From Micropterix aruncella (lineage: Eukaryota; Arthropoda; Insecta; Lepidoptera; Micropterigidae), in the NCBI GenBank assembly GCA_944548615.1, contig OX155957.1, positions 2,240,435 through 2,304,434 of the forward strand: a stretch of 64,000 nucleotides of DNA, written 5' to 3'. A model generated the notes under the pieces. The model was not told the origin of the DNA. It saw only the letters and a list, made by a program, of their open reading frames with translations, and searched no databases. Below, in pieces: positions 10,150 to 19,834 of the stretch. Every line of letters begins with the position of its first letter. Within the stretch, counting starts at the first letter, position 1. A program made the translations under genes and the position numbers.

Positions 10150-12901
10150 GTTGCATAACGTGGTCAGTAAAAGGAAACAGTGCATGAAAATCATGCACTC
10201 GAACATCCAAGGGATTAAAAATAAATATATTGAACTTAAGCAACTGGTGGCCAAGCATCAGCCGGATATCCTAATCGTGAACGAGTGTAAAGTTGATTTC
10301 ACTAAAAGCAAATACAACATACCGGGCTTCAACAAGATTTACGACACCAGAGCAGCTCATCTCGTCACGGCAATGTACATAAAACAAGGACTTCGTTGGA
10401 ACCTGACCACAGTGATTCCAGGCGTGGACGAGGAAGACCGACAAATTGAGGGAATAGCAATCAGGTTAGAAACAATCGACGGAAGCATCATCATACGAGG
10501 ACTATATAACCCACATCTGCCGTTATATCAAATCCGAGCTGACTGGGAAGCACTACTGGAAGATAATACTACCTCTATCAATGTCGGGGACCTAAATCTG
10601 AGAATGCAACAACTCGGGCACTCACAATCACAAGGAGCCGGTGCGTTGGTCCAGCGGGCCATCAACAATCGAACGGCTAAGCTAATACATACTGGTCTGC
10701 CATCTCGACCATGCCACCAATGCAACGGAATACTCGATGTCGCATTGGTAACGCAGCAAGCAGCCGAATATCAGTACCGAAGCAAACAACTCGACTCTAT
10801 CTCATCGGATCACTCTCCATGGCAATTGGAGGTGGATTTAGAGGCGTTTGAGCATGTGCAACTAAAGCGGACGATGAGCAACATCACCGCATCTAAGGAA
10901 TCTCGCCTTGAATTTCAAGAATTAATAGAAACAAACTTGCCGCTTGCAGAACCAACTACTGACGCCGAGGCAGATTCATACGTCAAGGAAATAGAAGATA
11001 TACTAAGAGGGGCTCTGAATGAGATGGCACTGCTACGAGAGTCAAAACGATGCGAGGAACTGCCAATGAACATCCAATACATGATTCAACACCGCAATCG
11101 AAGCAAACTAAAAGCGAAGAACGCACCGAGGGGACACATTCTACGTAAGATATACAACACCGCTAAGAACATACTAAAGAGATCCCTACAAAAATATCAG
11201 GAAGACCAATGGAACAGTGTCATTGAAAGTCCCGAAAACAACTATGCGAAAATGTGGAAAATTCAACGATCACTTAAGGCCAAACCACAACGCCTGCCGG
11301 ACCTGCCTGGAGTCGTAACTGAAGAGGATACAATAAACACGCTGCTAGACACGGCCATAGTGAAAGAAGCAAATGTGGATGACTCCCACAAGAACAGTGA
11401 AATATTAACGCCATACCAACCACTGGCCGAGACAGACACGGTAGAGGTCTTGAGAGCCCTACGGCTTTTCAAGAACAAAAAAGCGCCAGGCCCTGACCAA
11501 CTCAGGGCCGATGCGATAAAGCTTGCTGGACCGGCGTATTACAACGCGCTGGTGAGAATTATAAACTACACTCTACGTACGGGATACTATCCGAAGAGAT
11601 GGAAACTGGGAGACTGTATCTTCCTGCACAAACCAGGCAAGCCACACACAGAGGCCACCTCGTATCGTCCGATCACGTTACTGAATATCATGGGTAAGCT
11701 ATGCGAACGAATCATGTATAGCCGAGTACTCTCAGAGGTGATACGCCTAAAAATCATTCCAGAATATCAACATGGTTTCACGGAAAACAGAGGAACAGGC
11801 ACGCAAATTCTACGGAAGGGTAAGGTCATAGCTGATGCTTTGGCAAAGGGAAACAGCGTAGCGATGATCTCAACCGACCTAAGCAAAGCATTTGACTCCA
11901 TTAACCATGCAGGACTGAGCAAAAAACTCTTCGACGTTGGAATGGCGAACAACGTCATCAAACTGATCGAAAACTACCTCGAGGGTCGGGAGGCCCAAGG
12001 CAAATATCGCACGATGTACGGAAGAAGGCAACTGGTACCAAACGGAGTCCCACAGGGCTCCATTTTGGGGCCAATTCTTTTCAACCTGTACGTGAGCGAT
12101 ATACCCAAGAACCGCATCCCAGGTATAACACTCTCGCAATACGCTGATGACCTGTGCATCCTAAACGAGGCTATTCGTCCAAACACTGCGTCGCGTCGAG
12201 CAACATGGGCTGCCGAGGTGATCACCGATTACTACAAGGAATGGGGCCTGCAGTGTAACGTGAGCAAGACTGAGTGCGTGATGTTCACGAACAAACATAA
12301 ATATGACCGCACCACCCTACTCCGAGGAGAGGTGTTGCCAATAAAGACTAAAATTAAATATCTCGGAGTACACCTCGACCAAAGATTAGTGATGAAAGAA
12401 CATGTTAAAAACACAGTAAAAAAAGTGAAACAGGTGCGAGGTTTGTTAGCTCCCATCATAGGGTGGTATAGCAAAGTATCTGTAAAAATAAAAATAAAAA
12501 TAATAAAAACCACCTTGCTACCGATAATTGACTACGGAATTGTACAGCTATACCCCAGGGTGTGCAAGTCCAAGCTAACAGAATTAGAGAGGCAATATCG
12601 AATGTCATTAAAAACAGCCGGTAATTTTCCACGAAATACAAGCTCTGAAGTAATTTGGGACATGCTCGATGAGGATCCCTGGTACATACGTGCCAGAGAT
12701 CTTCATGAAGACATGCTTCGCAAATTGAAAGACCAAGAAATCCCAGGACTTACTCTTCCTGGGGATAGATACAATAAGTTGAACCATCACAATCCTATGT
12801 TGCCCGGCCTGCGTACCGGCGAAATTGATTATATTTGTAAAAAAGAAAGAGGTAAACCGCTCTCCAAGCGAACGGTCCCTCCTCGCATCCCTATCCTTTA
12901 G
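10142..12901 (+). CDS. LINE ORF2: AP-type endonuclease and reverse transcriptase
   Basis: A 919-residue intact enzyme that nicks the target and copies the element RNA from the nick. The endonuclease (about 15-240) shows HSNIQG, E48 in IVNECK, GDLN and the terminal SDH triad at 222-224. The RT (about 430-730) shows KAPGPDQLRADAIK, SYRPITLLN, STDLSKAFDSINH, GVPQGSILGPILFN and the catalytic YADD at 667-670. A thumb-like tail (LGVHLDQRL, DYGIVQLYP) follows. No RNase H and no clear C-terminal zinc knuckle. The start overlaps the ORF1 stop by 8 nt, suggesting coupled translation. All catalytic residues I can identify are present, so the protein could be active. Confidence 0.88.
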   Translation: MDKLHNVVSKRKQCMKIMHSNIQGIKNKYIELKQLVAKHQPDILIVNECKVDFTKSKYNIPGFNKIYDTRAAHLVTAMYIKQGLRWNLTTVIPGVDEEDRQIEGIAIRLETIDGSIIIRGLYNPHLPLYQIRADWEALLEDNTTSINVGDLNLRMQQLGHSQSQGAGALVQRAINNRTAKLIHTGLPSRPCHQCNGILDVALVTQQAAEYQYRSKQLDSISSDHSPWQLEVDLEAFEHVQLKRTMSNITASKESRLEFQELIETNLPLAEPTTDAEADSYVKEIEDILRGALNEMALLRESKRCEELPMNIQYMIQHRNRSKLKAKNAPRGHILRKIYNTAKNILKRSLQKYQEDQWNSVIESPENNYAKMWKIQRSLKAKPQRLPDLPGVVTEEDTINTLLDTAIVKEANVDDSHKNSEILTPYQPLAETDTVEVLRALRLFKNKKAPGPDQLRADAIKLAGPAYYNALVRIINYTLRTGYYPKRWKLGDCIFLHKPGKPHTEATSYRPITLLNIMGKLCERIMYSRVLSEVIRLKIIPEYQHGFTENRGTGTQILRKGKVIADALAKGNSVAMISTDLSKAFDSINHAGLSKKLFDVGMANNVIKLIENYLEGREAQGKYRTMYGRRQLVPNGVPQGSILGPILFNLYVSDIPKNRIPGITLSQYADDLCILNEAIRPNTASRRATWAAEVITDYYKEWGLQCNVSKTECVMFTNKHKYDRTTLLRGEVLPIKTKIKYLGVHLDQRLVMKEHVKNTVKKVKQVRGLLAPIIGWYSKVSVKIKIKIIKTTLLPIIDYGIVQLYPRVCKSKLTELERQYRMSLKTAGNFPRNTSSEVIWDMLDEDPWYIRARDLHEDMLRKLKDQEIPGLTLPGDRYNKLNHHNPMLPGLRTGEIDYICKKERGKPLSKRTVPPRIPIL

Positions 12902-13102
12902 CCTAGAAATAGAAATAAGACATATAGCGAAAGCATGAGCCAGTTCTCTTATGGACTGAGCCCAATACATTATTACATTAGATCTTACCCCAAGACACAT
13001 ATGTAAACAACACTGCTCGAACTTGGCGAGCCACAAAATTGTATGACAAATTATATAAAATAAAGATAATTCTATTCTATTCTATTCTATTAGCAATACC
13101 GA

Positions 13103-13395
13103 CTTGGTGGATGTGTCGCTGGAAAAACTGCACGAGTGGCGATTTGTTTGCAGACTACGGCAAAGGTGTATAAACCATAAAAACAACCGGCTCAGAAAGA
13201 CTGCTATTTAATTCTGAGGATCAACTGAAAAAAATCCGGAACCACATATCGGCAACTAAAATATAAATACTACTTCGCAACAGGCTGTTAAAGGTAAGAC
13301 TTTTTTTAATTACATATAATCTTTTTGAATAACCCAGAGCCTTCTACTGTTAAACTAAAAGTCGAAGGAAATAAGCAAAGTACTTCTTCTTCTTC
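13103..13395. other. Sequence right of the full-length LINE
   Basis: Continuation of the sequence interrupted by the LINE at 8029. One frame reads TDLVDVSLEKLHEWRFVC before it is disrupted. A CTT-rich stretch (CTTCTTCTTCTTC) lies at about 13384-13397. No gene is assigned. Confidence 0.25.
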
Positions 13396-13399
13396 TTTT

Positions 13400-14640
13400 T
13401 TCCTATTGGAAATCCACTCAATGAGGGTGATTTCTGCCAGGTGGTTACTTATTTTTTAATTTGGGAACTTTATTGTTAGTAGGACAGCACTGAAACAAAC
13501 AGACACACAACTTACAATAAAGGAAACAGCAGAAACTAGTATATTATGGAATGTAATATTGTTACTAAAGGGAAGTGTGGTTGAGGGAGATAAATTTACA
13601 GAGGATTTTAAGGACTTTTGGAGAGTTAAGGGAGAGGAGATGGTCCACACACAGTGGGGGCTGAATTTTGAGGGCTGTAAGGTCCAAGACGAAATTAGGA
13701 TAGTTGTTGTTAAATGGGCAGTTTAAAAAAGGTCAGCAGTGCAGGCTGCATGACCGCAATCGTATTGGGGGTACGGGAGGACGTGTATCATATAGAGGTG
13801 AGCGGGAGTGCAGCGGTGGCCAATACGCAATCTGCAAATGACTGCCATTTCCTTGCGGCTAAGTGGCTGATGATTGAACCATGGCTTAGGTCGGATCCCC
13901 GGCTGTAAGGTGGAGTACCTTTGCGCCTTGATTTTGGATGACAGGCGCCACCTCTGTGTCCATTTGTGGGATAACTGGGAATCAAGGGTGGGGAAGAAAT
14001 CAGAGGGAGGTAGGCGGATGTCGCCAGCAGCGCCGAGCGTACGGGACACATTCGCCAACTCGTCTGCCCTCTCGTTTCCCCTAATACCTGTGTGTCCTGG
14101 GAATCAACAGAGGATCACCCGAAAGTCGGCTGACTCCAAAGAAAGCATTTTAAACGTATAGCATTCTCAATGTGGGATGGATTGTTGTTTAAGGAGAGGA
14201 AGGTTAGTTTTTGTAAAAGACTGAGAGAGTCTGTGAATATGACGGTTTTTCCTAACTGAGCTGACTCTATATACTCCAACGCCTTTAGAACTGCCACGCT
14301 CTCTGCTGTATAGATTGACGCTGCGCTTGGCAGCTGGACCATAATATGGTGGTCGATATTGTAGTGATATACCGCAGCCCGGACATAATGTCCTTCGTCG
14401 GTTTTAGAGCCGTCTGTAAATATGTAGTTCCAGCCTGGCCAATTTTTGGAAATGAGGGCATTGAATAGGGGGTTGTTGTCAACCTGGTGATCATCCCGAT
14501 TGTTTTTGGTTGGAAGGGAGGACTTGTGAAATATTTCGGGGGTCCTCAACCTTCCCTACATTGAGAGGAAAAAGTTGGGGGGAACCGTGCGGCGATAGAT
14601 TAGTGATGAGTGACGATTAAGAAGACGGTGGCTCTTACAG
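13400..14640 (-). mobile_element. I-like LINE fragment with RNase H, minus strand
   Basis: The minus strand at 14549-14115 encodes an RNase H domain: FTDGSKT, then YTAESVAVLKALEY and FTDSLSLL carry the catalytic D, E and D. A frame-shifted continuation (14058-13723) contains ADIRL... and ICRLRIGH, the tail that follows RNase H in I/R1-type retrotransposons. Frames are broken and the RT is missing, so this is a dead 3' fragment. It ends towards 13400. Confidence 0.7.
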
Positions 14641-14800
14641 AAAAAAGGCAATTTGGCAATAGGGGTGCAGCAGCTACGCTGGTTCGAGGCGATTTCATCG
14701 ATATCGATGAATGGGCTGGGTAATACTAACTATCGTATTGGCCCACAGGGTTGCCATTCTGCAAAACCAGGGTGTTGAAAAAAAGAAAGTTGACACATTT

Positions 14801-15210
14801 GGGTCCCATCAAACTTGCAGAAGGCAAATTTGCAGACGGCAATCTTGCAGACGGCATTCTTGCAGGCGGCAGTTTTGCAGAAGGCAATCTTGCAGAAGGC
14901 AGTTTTGCAAATGTCAAAATGACCTAACCTAACCTAACAGAAAAACTTAAAACATTTTTTTAAATGTTTAGTTTGATGTATAAAAGTCATCCACTACAAG
15001 GATGCCGGTAATTAATGTCACTTCGATTTTAGGGAAAGAAAAACCTAACCTAACCTAACCTAACAGAAAAACTTAAAAACTGTACTGAAGGTTGCCGCCT
15101 GCAAGGTTGCCGCCTGCAAGGTTGCCTCCTGCAAATCTGCCCTCAACAAATTTGGAACTGTCAAAAGTGACATTTGTGCAAAATTGCCGCATGCAAAACT
15201 GGCGCCCCCC
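14801..15210. mobile_element. Foldback-like element, copy 1 (pentapeptide-type 15-bp arrays)
   Basis: A 410-bp element with a perfect 8-bp target duplication ACACATTT (14793-14800 and 15211-15218). Left end GGGTCCCATC, right end GGCGCCCCCC. The left array (about 14812-14920) has seven 15-bp units of the type TTGCAGACGGCAATC. The right array (about 15088-15200) has the same unit in reverse orientation (GGTTGCCGCCTGCAA). Between them are CCTAA runs (3 and 4 copies) and a segment containing CATCCACTACAAGGATGCCG. The 15-bp period gives a five-residue repeat when translated (for example ADGNL, AEGNL). Confidence 0.85.
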
Positions 15211-15218
15211 ACACATTT

Positions 15219-15492
15219 TACAAAAAAAAAACAAGACGGTTGGCAGCAATGCGATTATGTGGTGGCTACTTCATAGTCTCCTGTACATACAAAAGAGAAT
15301 TTCGACCCAAATGTACTGACTGTACTGAGTTCCGCATCTCATATATATGATCAGTGATCTCATTAGCGCCGCTTGTTTGGGTCTTGTTCTGTTTGGTTAT
15401 TTTTTTAAACTTTCTGTTTTTTACTTGTTCTTCTTTGAATTATGTGTGTTTCTTAACAGATTTTTAATTGGAGTTGTCGAATTTGAGTCAAG
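15219..15492. promoter_or_regulatory. Region upstream of the LRR gene
   Basis: About 270 bp between the foldback-like element and the first coding exon of the LRR gene. A pyrimidine-rich tract followed by CTTAACAG near 15450-15462 could be a splice acceptor just before the start codon, implying an upstream non-coding exon. No promoter motif stands out. Confidence 0.3.
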
Positions 15493-17788
15493 ATGGCTTT
15501 CAGCGGCGTTGTAAAATACGAACGGTGGGTACCGACTTTTGAATTTGCTTGCTGTGCGAAAAAATAGCATGAATAAATGAAGGCGTATTATTATTTTACT
15601 GTTGAGATTTCTACTTTAGCCGATGACAGTAGGTTGGTTAGGTTTGGGTTAGATAAAAACAGCCAAGAGAGTAAACTTCGCCAAAATTCAGGAGTCTCAA
15701 ATTTCAGGATATCTTGTGGGTAATTCTACACAAAACTAAACCAAAACAAACAATCAAGATTTTTTGAATTTGAAAAAAAAATGTTTTTTGATGTGTAGCT
15801 TTTGTTTCTGCCAATATTCTACTTAAAAAATATGAGTCGAAAATAATGTACAGTTTTGTTTATTTAGGCCTTCGTTACCACGGCCTGATTATCCAAAAAT
15901 TGAGCATAAAGGATGCTTTTCCTCGTTGACAAATTCCTAAATGAAAAACAAAAAAAAATCTATTTTCATTATTAGTTTCATTTACGAATTAGCCACTGGA
16001 TGAAAGCTCGGACTAAAAATAAAATTACGGACGACGAACGAAATCGATACGAGTTCAACTTTTAATGTTCGACTCAGGAGTCATACTTTGAAAAGTTGTG
16101 ATTAAAATAATATATAAAAAAACATCAATGTATTTTATGTATCTTACTGATTTCCTACTGACCCAAGTACCTAATACTTTTTATTATGTAAGATATCATT
16201 TTATGTTTTTTTTAATTAACTGAATTTAAAATTGTTAAAATGATGAGACACATTCAAGAGTACAGTCCGCGCGCAAGTTCCGAGATATCGGGGGCTAGAG
16301 AAGAGGGCGGATTACGCCGCCCCCGACCGTTGCTTCTTATTCCGCACTCTCCCAGTACTACTACTCTCCTAGTACCAGTACTTGGAGATTGAGGGGTATA
16401 AACTGGCGGTCGGGGGTTGTGTAATCCGCCCAAATTCCCAGCCAATGATTCCTCGGAGCTTGCGCGCGAACAGTACTTACCTACCTATACATAAGTCAAA
16501 TGAAATGAAGTATAAGAGAAATAATACATCCAACTTATACACAGTGGGCTACCAAAGATTACATTAGAAATAGCACTGAACTGGTATTTAGTTTTTTTTT
16601 TCTGCCAAATAATATACATAATGGCTTTTTATGTCATGCAGGTTTTGGTGGATTCTCATACTAGCGGCAGTCGGTCAAGTGAGCAGTCTCAAAAAATGTG
16701 GTCCATCCTTCCTAGGAAAATGCACCTGCGACTACCAAGAGTTTGAAAACCGTCAGCAGTTCGTCGTTAACTGTACCGACTCCGGATTTTACGACACTGA
16801 CATCCTAGCACAGCTCCCTGCCGAAACGCAAGTGCTGATCTTTACCGGGAATCACATTCCGGAGGTGCCTTGGAACATTTTCGGAACCCTCAACGAGTTG
16901 CCAAAGCTGCGAGTCGTCGACATGAGCAACAACGAGATCAAAGAAATAAGAGGAAAGTCGTATCATCACGTACAGAATGTCGAGCGGTTAATTTTGAATC
17001 ACAATGAATTGGTTATTTCCGCGGACGAAAGTGCCGATGAAAACCTGCACCACCCGCGTGTCTTTTCGAACTTTATCAATCTTTTAGAATTACATTTGAC
17101 GAACGCTTTCAAGGATTACACCGATGATACCCTCTCCGATGACCTGCATGACATTTTTATTTACAGCAATCTGTCGCGCTTGATGAAATTACACCTCGAG
17201 CAGAACGAAATAATGTATTTTAAAGATCGACAGATTTTCTGCGATTTGCCGAACCTGAGAGACCTGCACCTCGGCGATAACAAACTGAAAAAAATCGATT
17301 TTAACATAAGCTGTTTGAAACATTTGCGCTTCCTCGATCTGGAGGGGAACGGCATCGAGACGATTCCGAAGAGAGAGCTCGATTTACTCGACCGAATCAA
17401 CAATAATCCGAAGCGCGACGAAAAATTGTACATCGACATCCGGGGGAACAACTTCAAATGCGACTGCTCTGTTCACGATCTCATCACTTGGTTGACTAAA
17501 ACGAGCGTTCACGTTCGTGGAAACGAAACACTGCGCTGCGCACGCCCGAAACGAACTCAAGGCACTCTATTCTCAAAACTGAACACGATGAAATGCCCTT
17601 CTGAAGTTAAACGAATCACGTCGGCGCGCCAAGCTGTTTTCTTTATCTTCATGGCTATTTTATTATCGCTCGCTGTATGGGTGGGACTCATGATTTACCG
17701 CAAACGGAAAAGCTACATGGCTCTCCTCTCTAGAAAAGTTACTTACACAACGATAAAAGATGAAGACGGCACCGCTGATATTCTATAG
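15493..17788 (+). CDS. LRR single-pass membrane protein, TPBG-like (two exons)
   Basis: Predicted exons 15493-15524 (MAFSGVVKYE plus two bases of Arg) and 16642-17788. A GTGGGT donor and TCATGCAG acceptor join in frame to give 392 residues. The N-terminus MAFSGVVKYERFWWILILAA looks like a signal peptide or anchor. Then: an LRRNT cap (C30, C38, C40, C55), about six leucine-rich repeats (LRVVDMSNNEI, LMKLHLEQNEI, LRDLHLGDNKL, LRFLDLEGNGI), an LRRCT cap (C284, C286, C310, C329; NNFKCDCSVHDLITWL), a transmembrane helix at about 342-362, and a short basic tail (YRKRKS). This layout fits trophoblast glycoprotein (TPBG/Waif1)-type receptors at the cell surface, where vertebrate TPBG modulates Wnt signalling; orthology is not proven. 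If exon 1 is wrong, an alternative Met at 16631 (MSCRFWW) also supplies a signal peptide. Confidence 0.85.
15525..16261. other. LRR gene intron, left part
   Basis: AT-rich intron sequence. I recognise no repeat or exon in it, apart from a short TTGGTTAGGTTTGGGTTAG stretch near 15633. Confidence 0.4.
16262..16471. mobile_element. Palindromic MITE in the LRR gene intron
   Basis: Long imperfect terminal inverted repeats: the left arm has CGCGCGCAAGTTCCGAG then GGGCGGATTACGCCGCCCCC, and the right arm is the reverse complement with CCCCCGACCG-type core, GTAATCCGCCC and CTCGGAGCTTGCGCGCG. ACAGT borders both sides, a possible 5-bp target duplication. About 210 bp, no coding capacity. GC content is well above its surroundings. 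Confidence 0.65.
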
Positions 17789-18600
17789 ATTAGTTTCTAG
17801 ATGCGGTGGTATCGGAAAGTTTCTGGGCTTGACACTAAAAATTGAAATTCAATTTCTACCTCCTAGGTATGTCTTTCGCTAATGAATCGGTAGTCTGGAA
17901 ATTTTTCAGTAGCATGTTAGTAATATAATAGTTATGAACTGCGCATTTTCGTAGGAACTGTGATAAACATATTTTTTAAGAATTTTATTAATGTGAAACA
18001 CTGTCGCACATTCCTAGTTTGTAGTAAAATTGTGGAGCAACTGCAGTATTATTTAAATAAATGATCCGTCCATTAGGTACTTAATATTTTGAGTCCAATT
18101 TATATTTTTTTATATCATAGTAAATTTACAAGCGTTTTGCACGAATTGTATTTTATTTATCCCATGTATTCCTGAAGAAGACTACAGAGAGAAAGAGGAT
18201 TGGTGAATAAGGCTGAATATTATTACAATTTGCCATGTACCTGTCAAAAGACTATGACAGCAACAAATAGCTGATAATAAATCAAAAAAATATATATACC
18301 TATATTTTTTATGTCGTTTTTGAGGCAAAACAAAAGTATTGTTATCTATCGCCTAATTGTTACCACTACTAGGCGCATGAAGTTCTATTTTTTTTGGTTT
18401 TTTGAGGGAACAAATAAGTCGACGTTGTTTTACTTGGTGAAGGAAAACCGATAGGAACCCACAGGAAAAAGCCACACTAAGTATGGGATGGTTCAAAATG
18501 TCTCAATTTTTGGTATTTTCTCGACAAATATAAGCCGTGGCTAAACATGCAGATAGGAAACACAAAGCTGACAACTTTTCCTACAAGTTCATAATAACTT
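17789..18600 (+). other. LRR gene 3' UTR and downstream sequence
   Basis: AT-rich sequence after the stop at 17786-17788. A canonical AATAAA is at 18056-18061, about 270 bp after the stop, and could end the mRNA. The rest to 18600 holds no recognised feature. Confidence 0.45.
18056..18061 (+). terminator. Poly(A) signal candidate, LRR gene
   Basis: AATAAA hexamer 268 nt after the LRR stop codon, in the right orientation. It is the first canonical hexamer downstream. Confidence 0.45.
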
Positions 18601-18842
18601 ATAGTATCCCACCCAAGTAGCACACATTGGCTATATAACGATCACGGCAGCTTTTAGTCAGCTTTTAGGCAGATCACAGCAGCTTTTATCGCTGCAGCTT
18701 TTAGTCACAAGAACTGGTCATATTATAGTATCCCACCCAAGTAGCACACATTGGCTATATAACGATCACGGCAGCTTTTAGGCAGATCACGGCAGCTTAT
18801 ATCGCTGCAGCTTTTAGTCACAAGAACTGGTCATATAGCAGT
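18601..18842. repeat. Two direct copies of a ~120-bp unit
   Basis: Copies at 18601-18724 and 18725-18842 share ATAGTATCCCACCCAAGTAG, GCTATATAACGATCACGG, ATCGCTGCAGCTTTTAG and CAAGAACTGGTCATA. The first has an extra TCAGCTTTTAG. The sequence is rich in CAGCTTTTAG motifs and probably belongs to a non-autonomous DNA element that extends to about 19840. Confidence 0.7.
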
Positions 18843-18953
18843 CATATAAACGTTTATATGACCGTATTATCATATAAACGTTTATATGACCGTATTATCA
18901 TATAAACATTTATATGACCGTATTATCATATAAACGTTTATATGACCGTATTA
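18843..18953. repeat. Four tandem 28-bp units, each with a perfect palindrome
   Basis: Units at 18843-18870, 18871-18898, 18899-18926 and 18927-18953. Each is the 18-bp palindrome CATATAAACGTTTATATG followed by ACCGTATTAT; unit 3 has one substitution (AAACATTT). Four palindromes at regular 28-bp spacing can form hairpins on either strand. Confidence 0.85.
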
Positions 18954-19834
18954 GGCACATTTTATATGGCTTTTAGCTGAACAGCGGTCATAACGGCTAC
19001 CTTTGGTGGTATAAGCCACCCTTATATAGCCAGGGGCTGTAAAAGTTGTCTCCAAATTGATACTTTATTACAACTTCTAGTCAGGCTTAAAATGATATAG
19101 AATGTTAATGAAAGGAAGCTGCATGATCATTTGCCATCGCAAATATAGAATTCCTAATGGCTACTAATATATTGCATTTTATTGACTTTAAAATGATTGT
19201 ATTGTAGTGTAGTACACCAAATTCTCTTGCGGACATCATTTCATCGACAATATTAAGTAACATGTCTAACAAAATTTTAATGCGCCTTCAAAATATTTAT
19301 ATTTGAACTCAATTTTAATTTATAATAAAATTATGGTTTAAAGTTGTTTTGTAAATTAATTTTATTTTTCGCAGTAAAAAGAACACGTGCTGGTAATTGT
19401 TCACACACTTTGAAATAGGATATACCTATAATGTGTGTATTTTATGACTTAAAATGCCTTTAAAAATATAATACAAAATTTTTAAGTTGTACAGATTCGA
19501 GAAAAAATGGCCGCTTTGTTTACATATATGGCATCTGCAACTTTACTCTTTATAAAACTATAAGCTGCGTAAGTGAGTTCCTATAAGCTTCAATATGACT
19601 ATAAGCTGTATAAGGGTGGGTCTTGTAACCACTATACAGCCTTTGGTGGAGTAAGGGAAGGGTAATGTAGTACCTAGCTTTTGTTTTGTGTGTTTTATAA
19701 AGGTTGTTTATTCGACCACGATACAGCTGGTAGTCATAAAATGGTTATAAATTAGTATGCTCTATAGCGATTATACCACCCTTATTCGACTAAAAGGTTT
19801 TATACGACAAAAATATGACTAAAAGGTAATTAAA
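18954..19834. other. Non-coding sequence with CTATAAGC-type motifs
   Basis: No gene. Repeated words such as TATAAGCTG, GCCACCCTTAT, TATACAGCCTTTGGTGG and CGACTAAAAGG recall the CAGCTTTTAG repeats on the left, so 18601-19834 may be one non-autonomous element. Its ends could not be fixed. Confidence 0.35.

Larger units (their letters stand above)
8042..13089 (+). mobile_element. Full-length non-LTR retrotransposon (Jockey/I group)
   Basis: A 5.05-kb element flanked by a perfect 13-bp target duplication TTAGCAATACCGA (8029-8041 and 13090-13102). It has a GC-rich 5' UTR (8042-8264), a gag-like region split in two frames (8265-8744 and 8857-10149), an endonuclease-RT frame (10142-12901), a 3' UTR and a 3' tail of ATTCT repeats (about 13060-13089) rather than poly(A). 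There is no RNase H domain after the RT. The perfect duplication and open frames mean a recent insertion. The 3' pentanucleotide tail also closes an unrelated LINE remnant at 26445-26468. Confidence 0.9.

Noticed and set aside
14806..14925. A horizontally acquired bacterial pentapeptide-repeat gene
   Set aside because: The repeats occur in three mobile copies with 8-bp target duplications, in opposite orientation at each end and without a full-length frame or bacterial flanks. A minisatellite inside a transposon explains them better.
14923..15065. A true telomere or a chromosome end
   Set aside because: Only three to four CCTAA copies, inside a transposon, with genes on both sides.
18843..18953. 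CRISPR array
   Set aside because: The units are directly adjacent, with no variable spacers, and the genome is a eukaryote.
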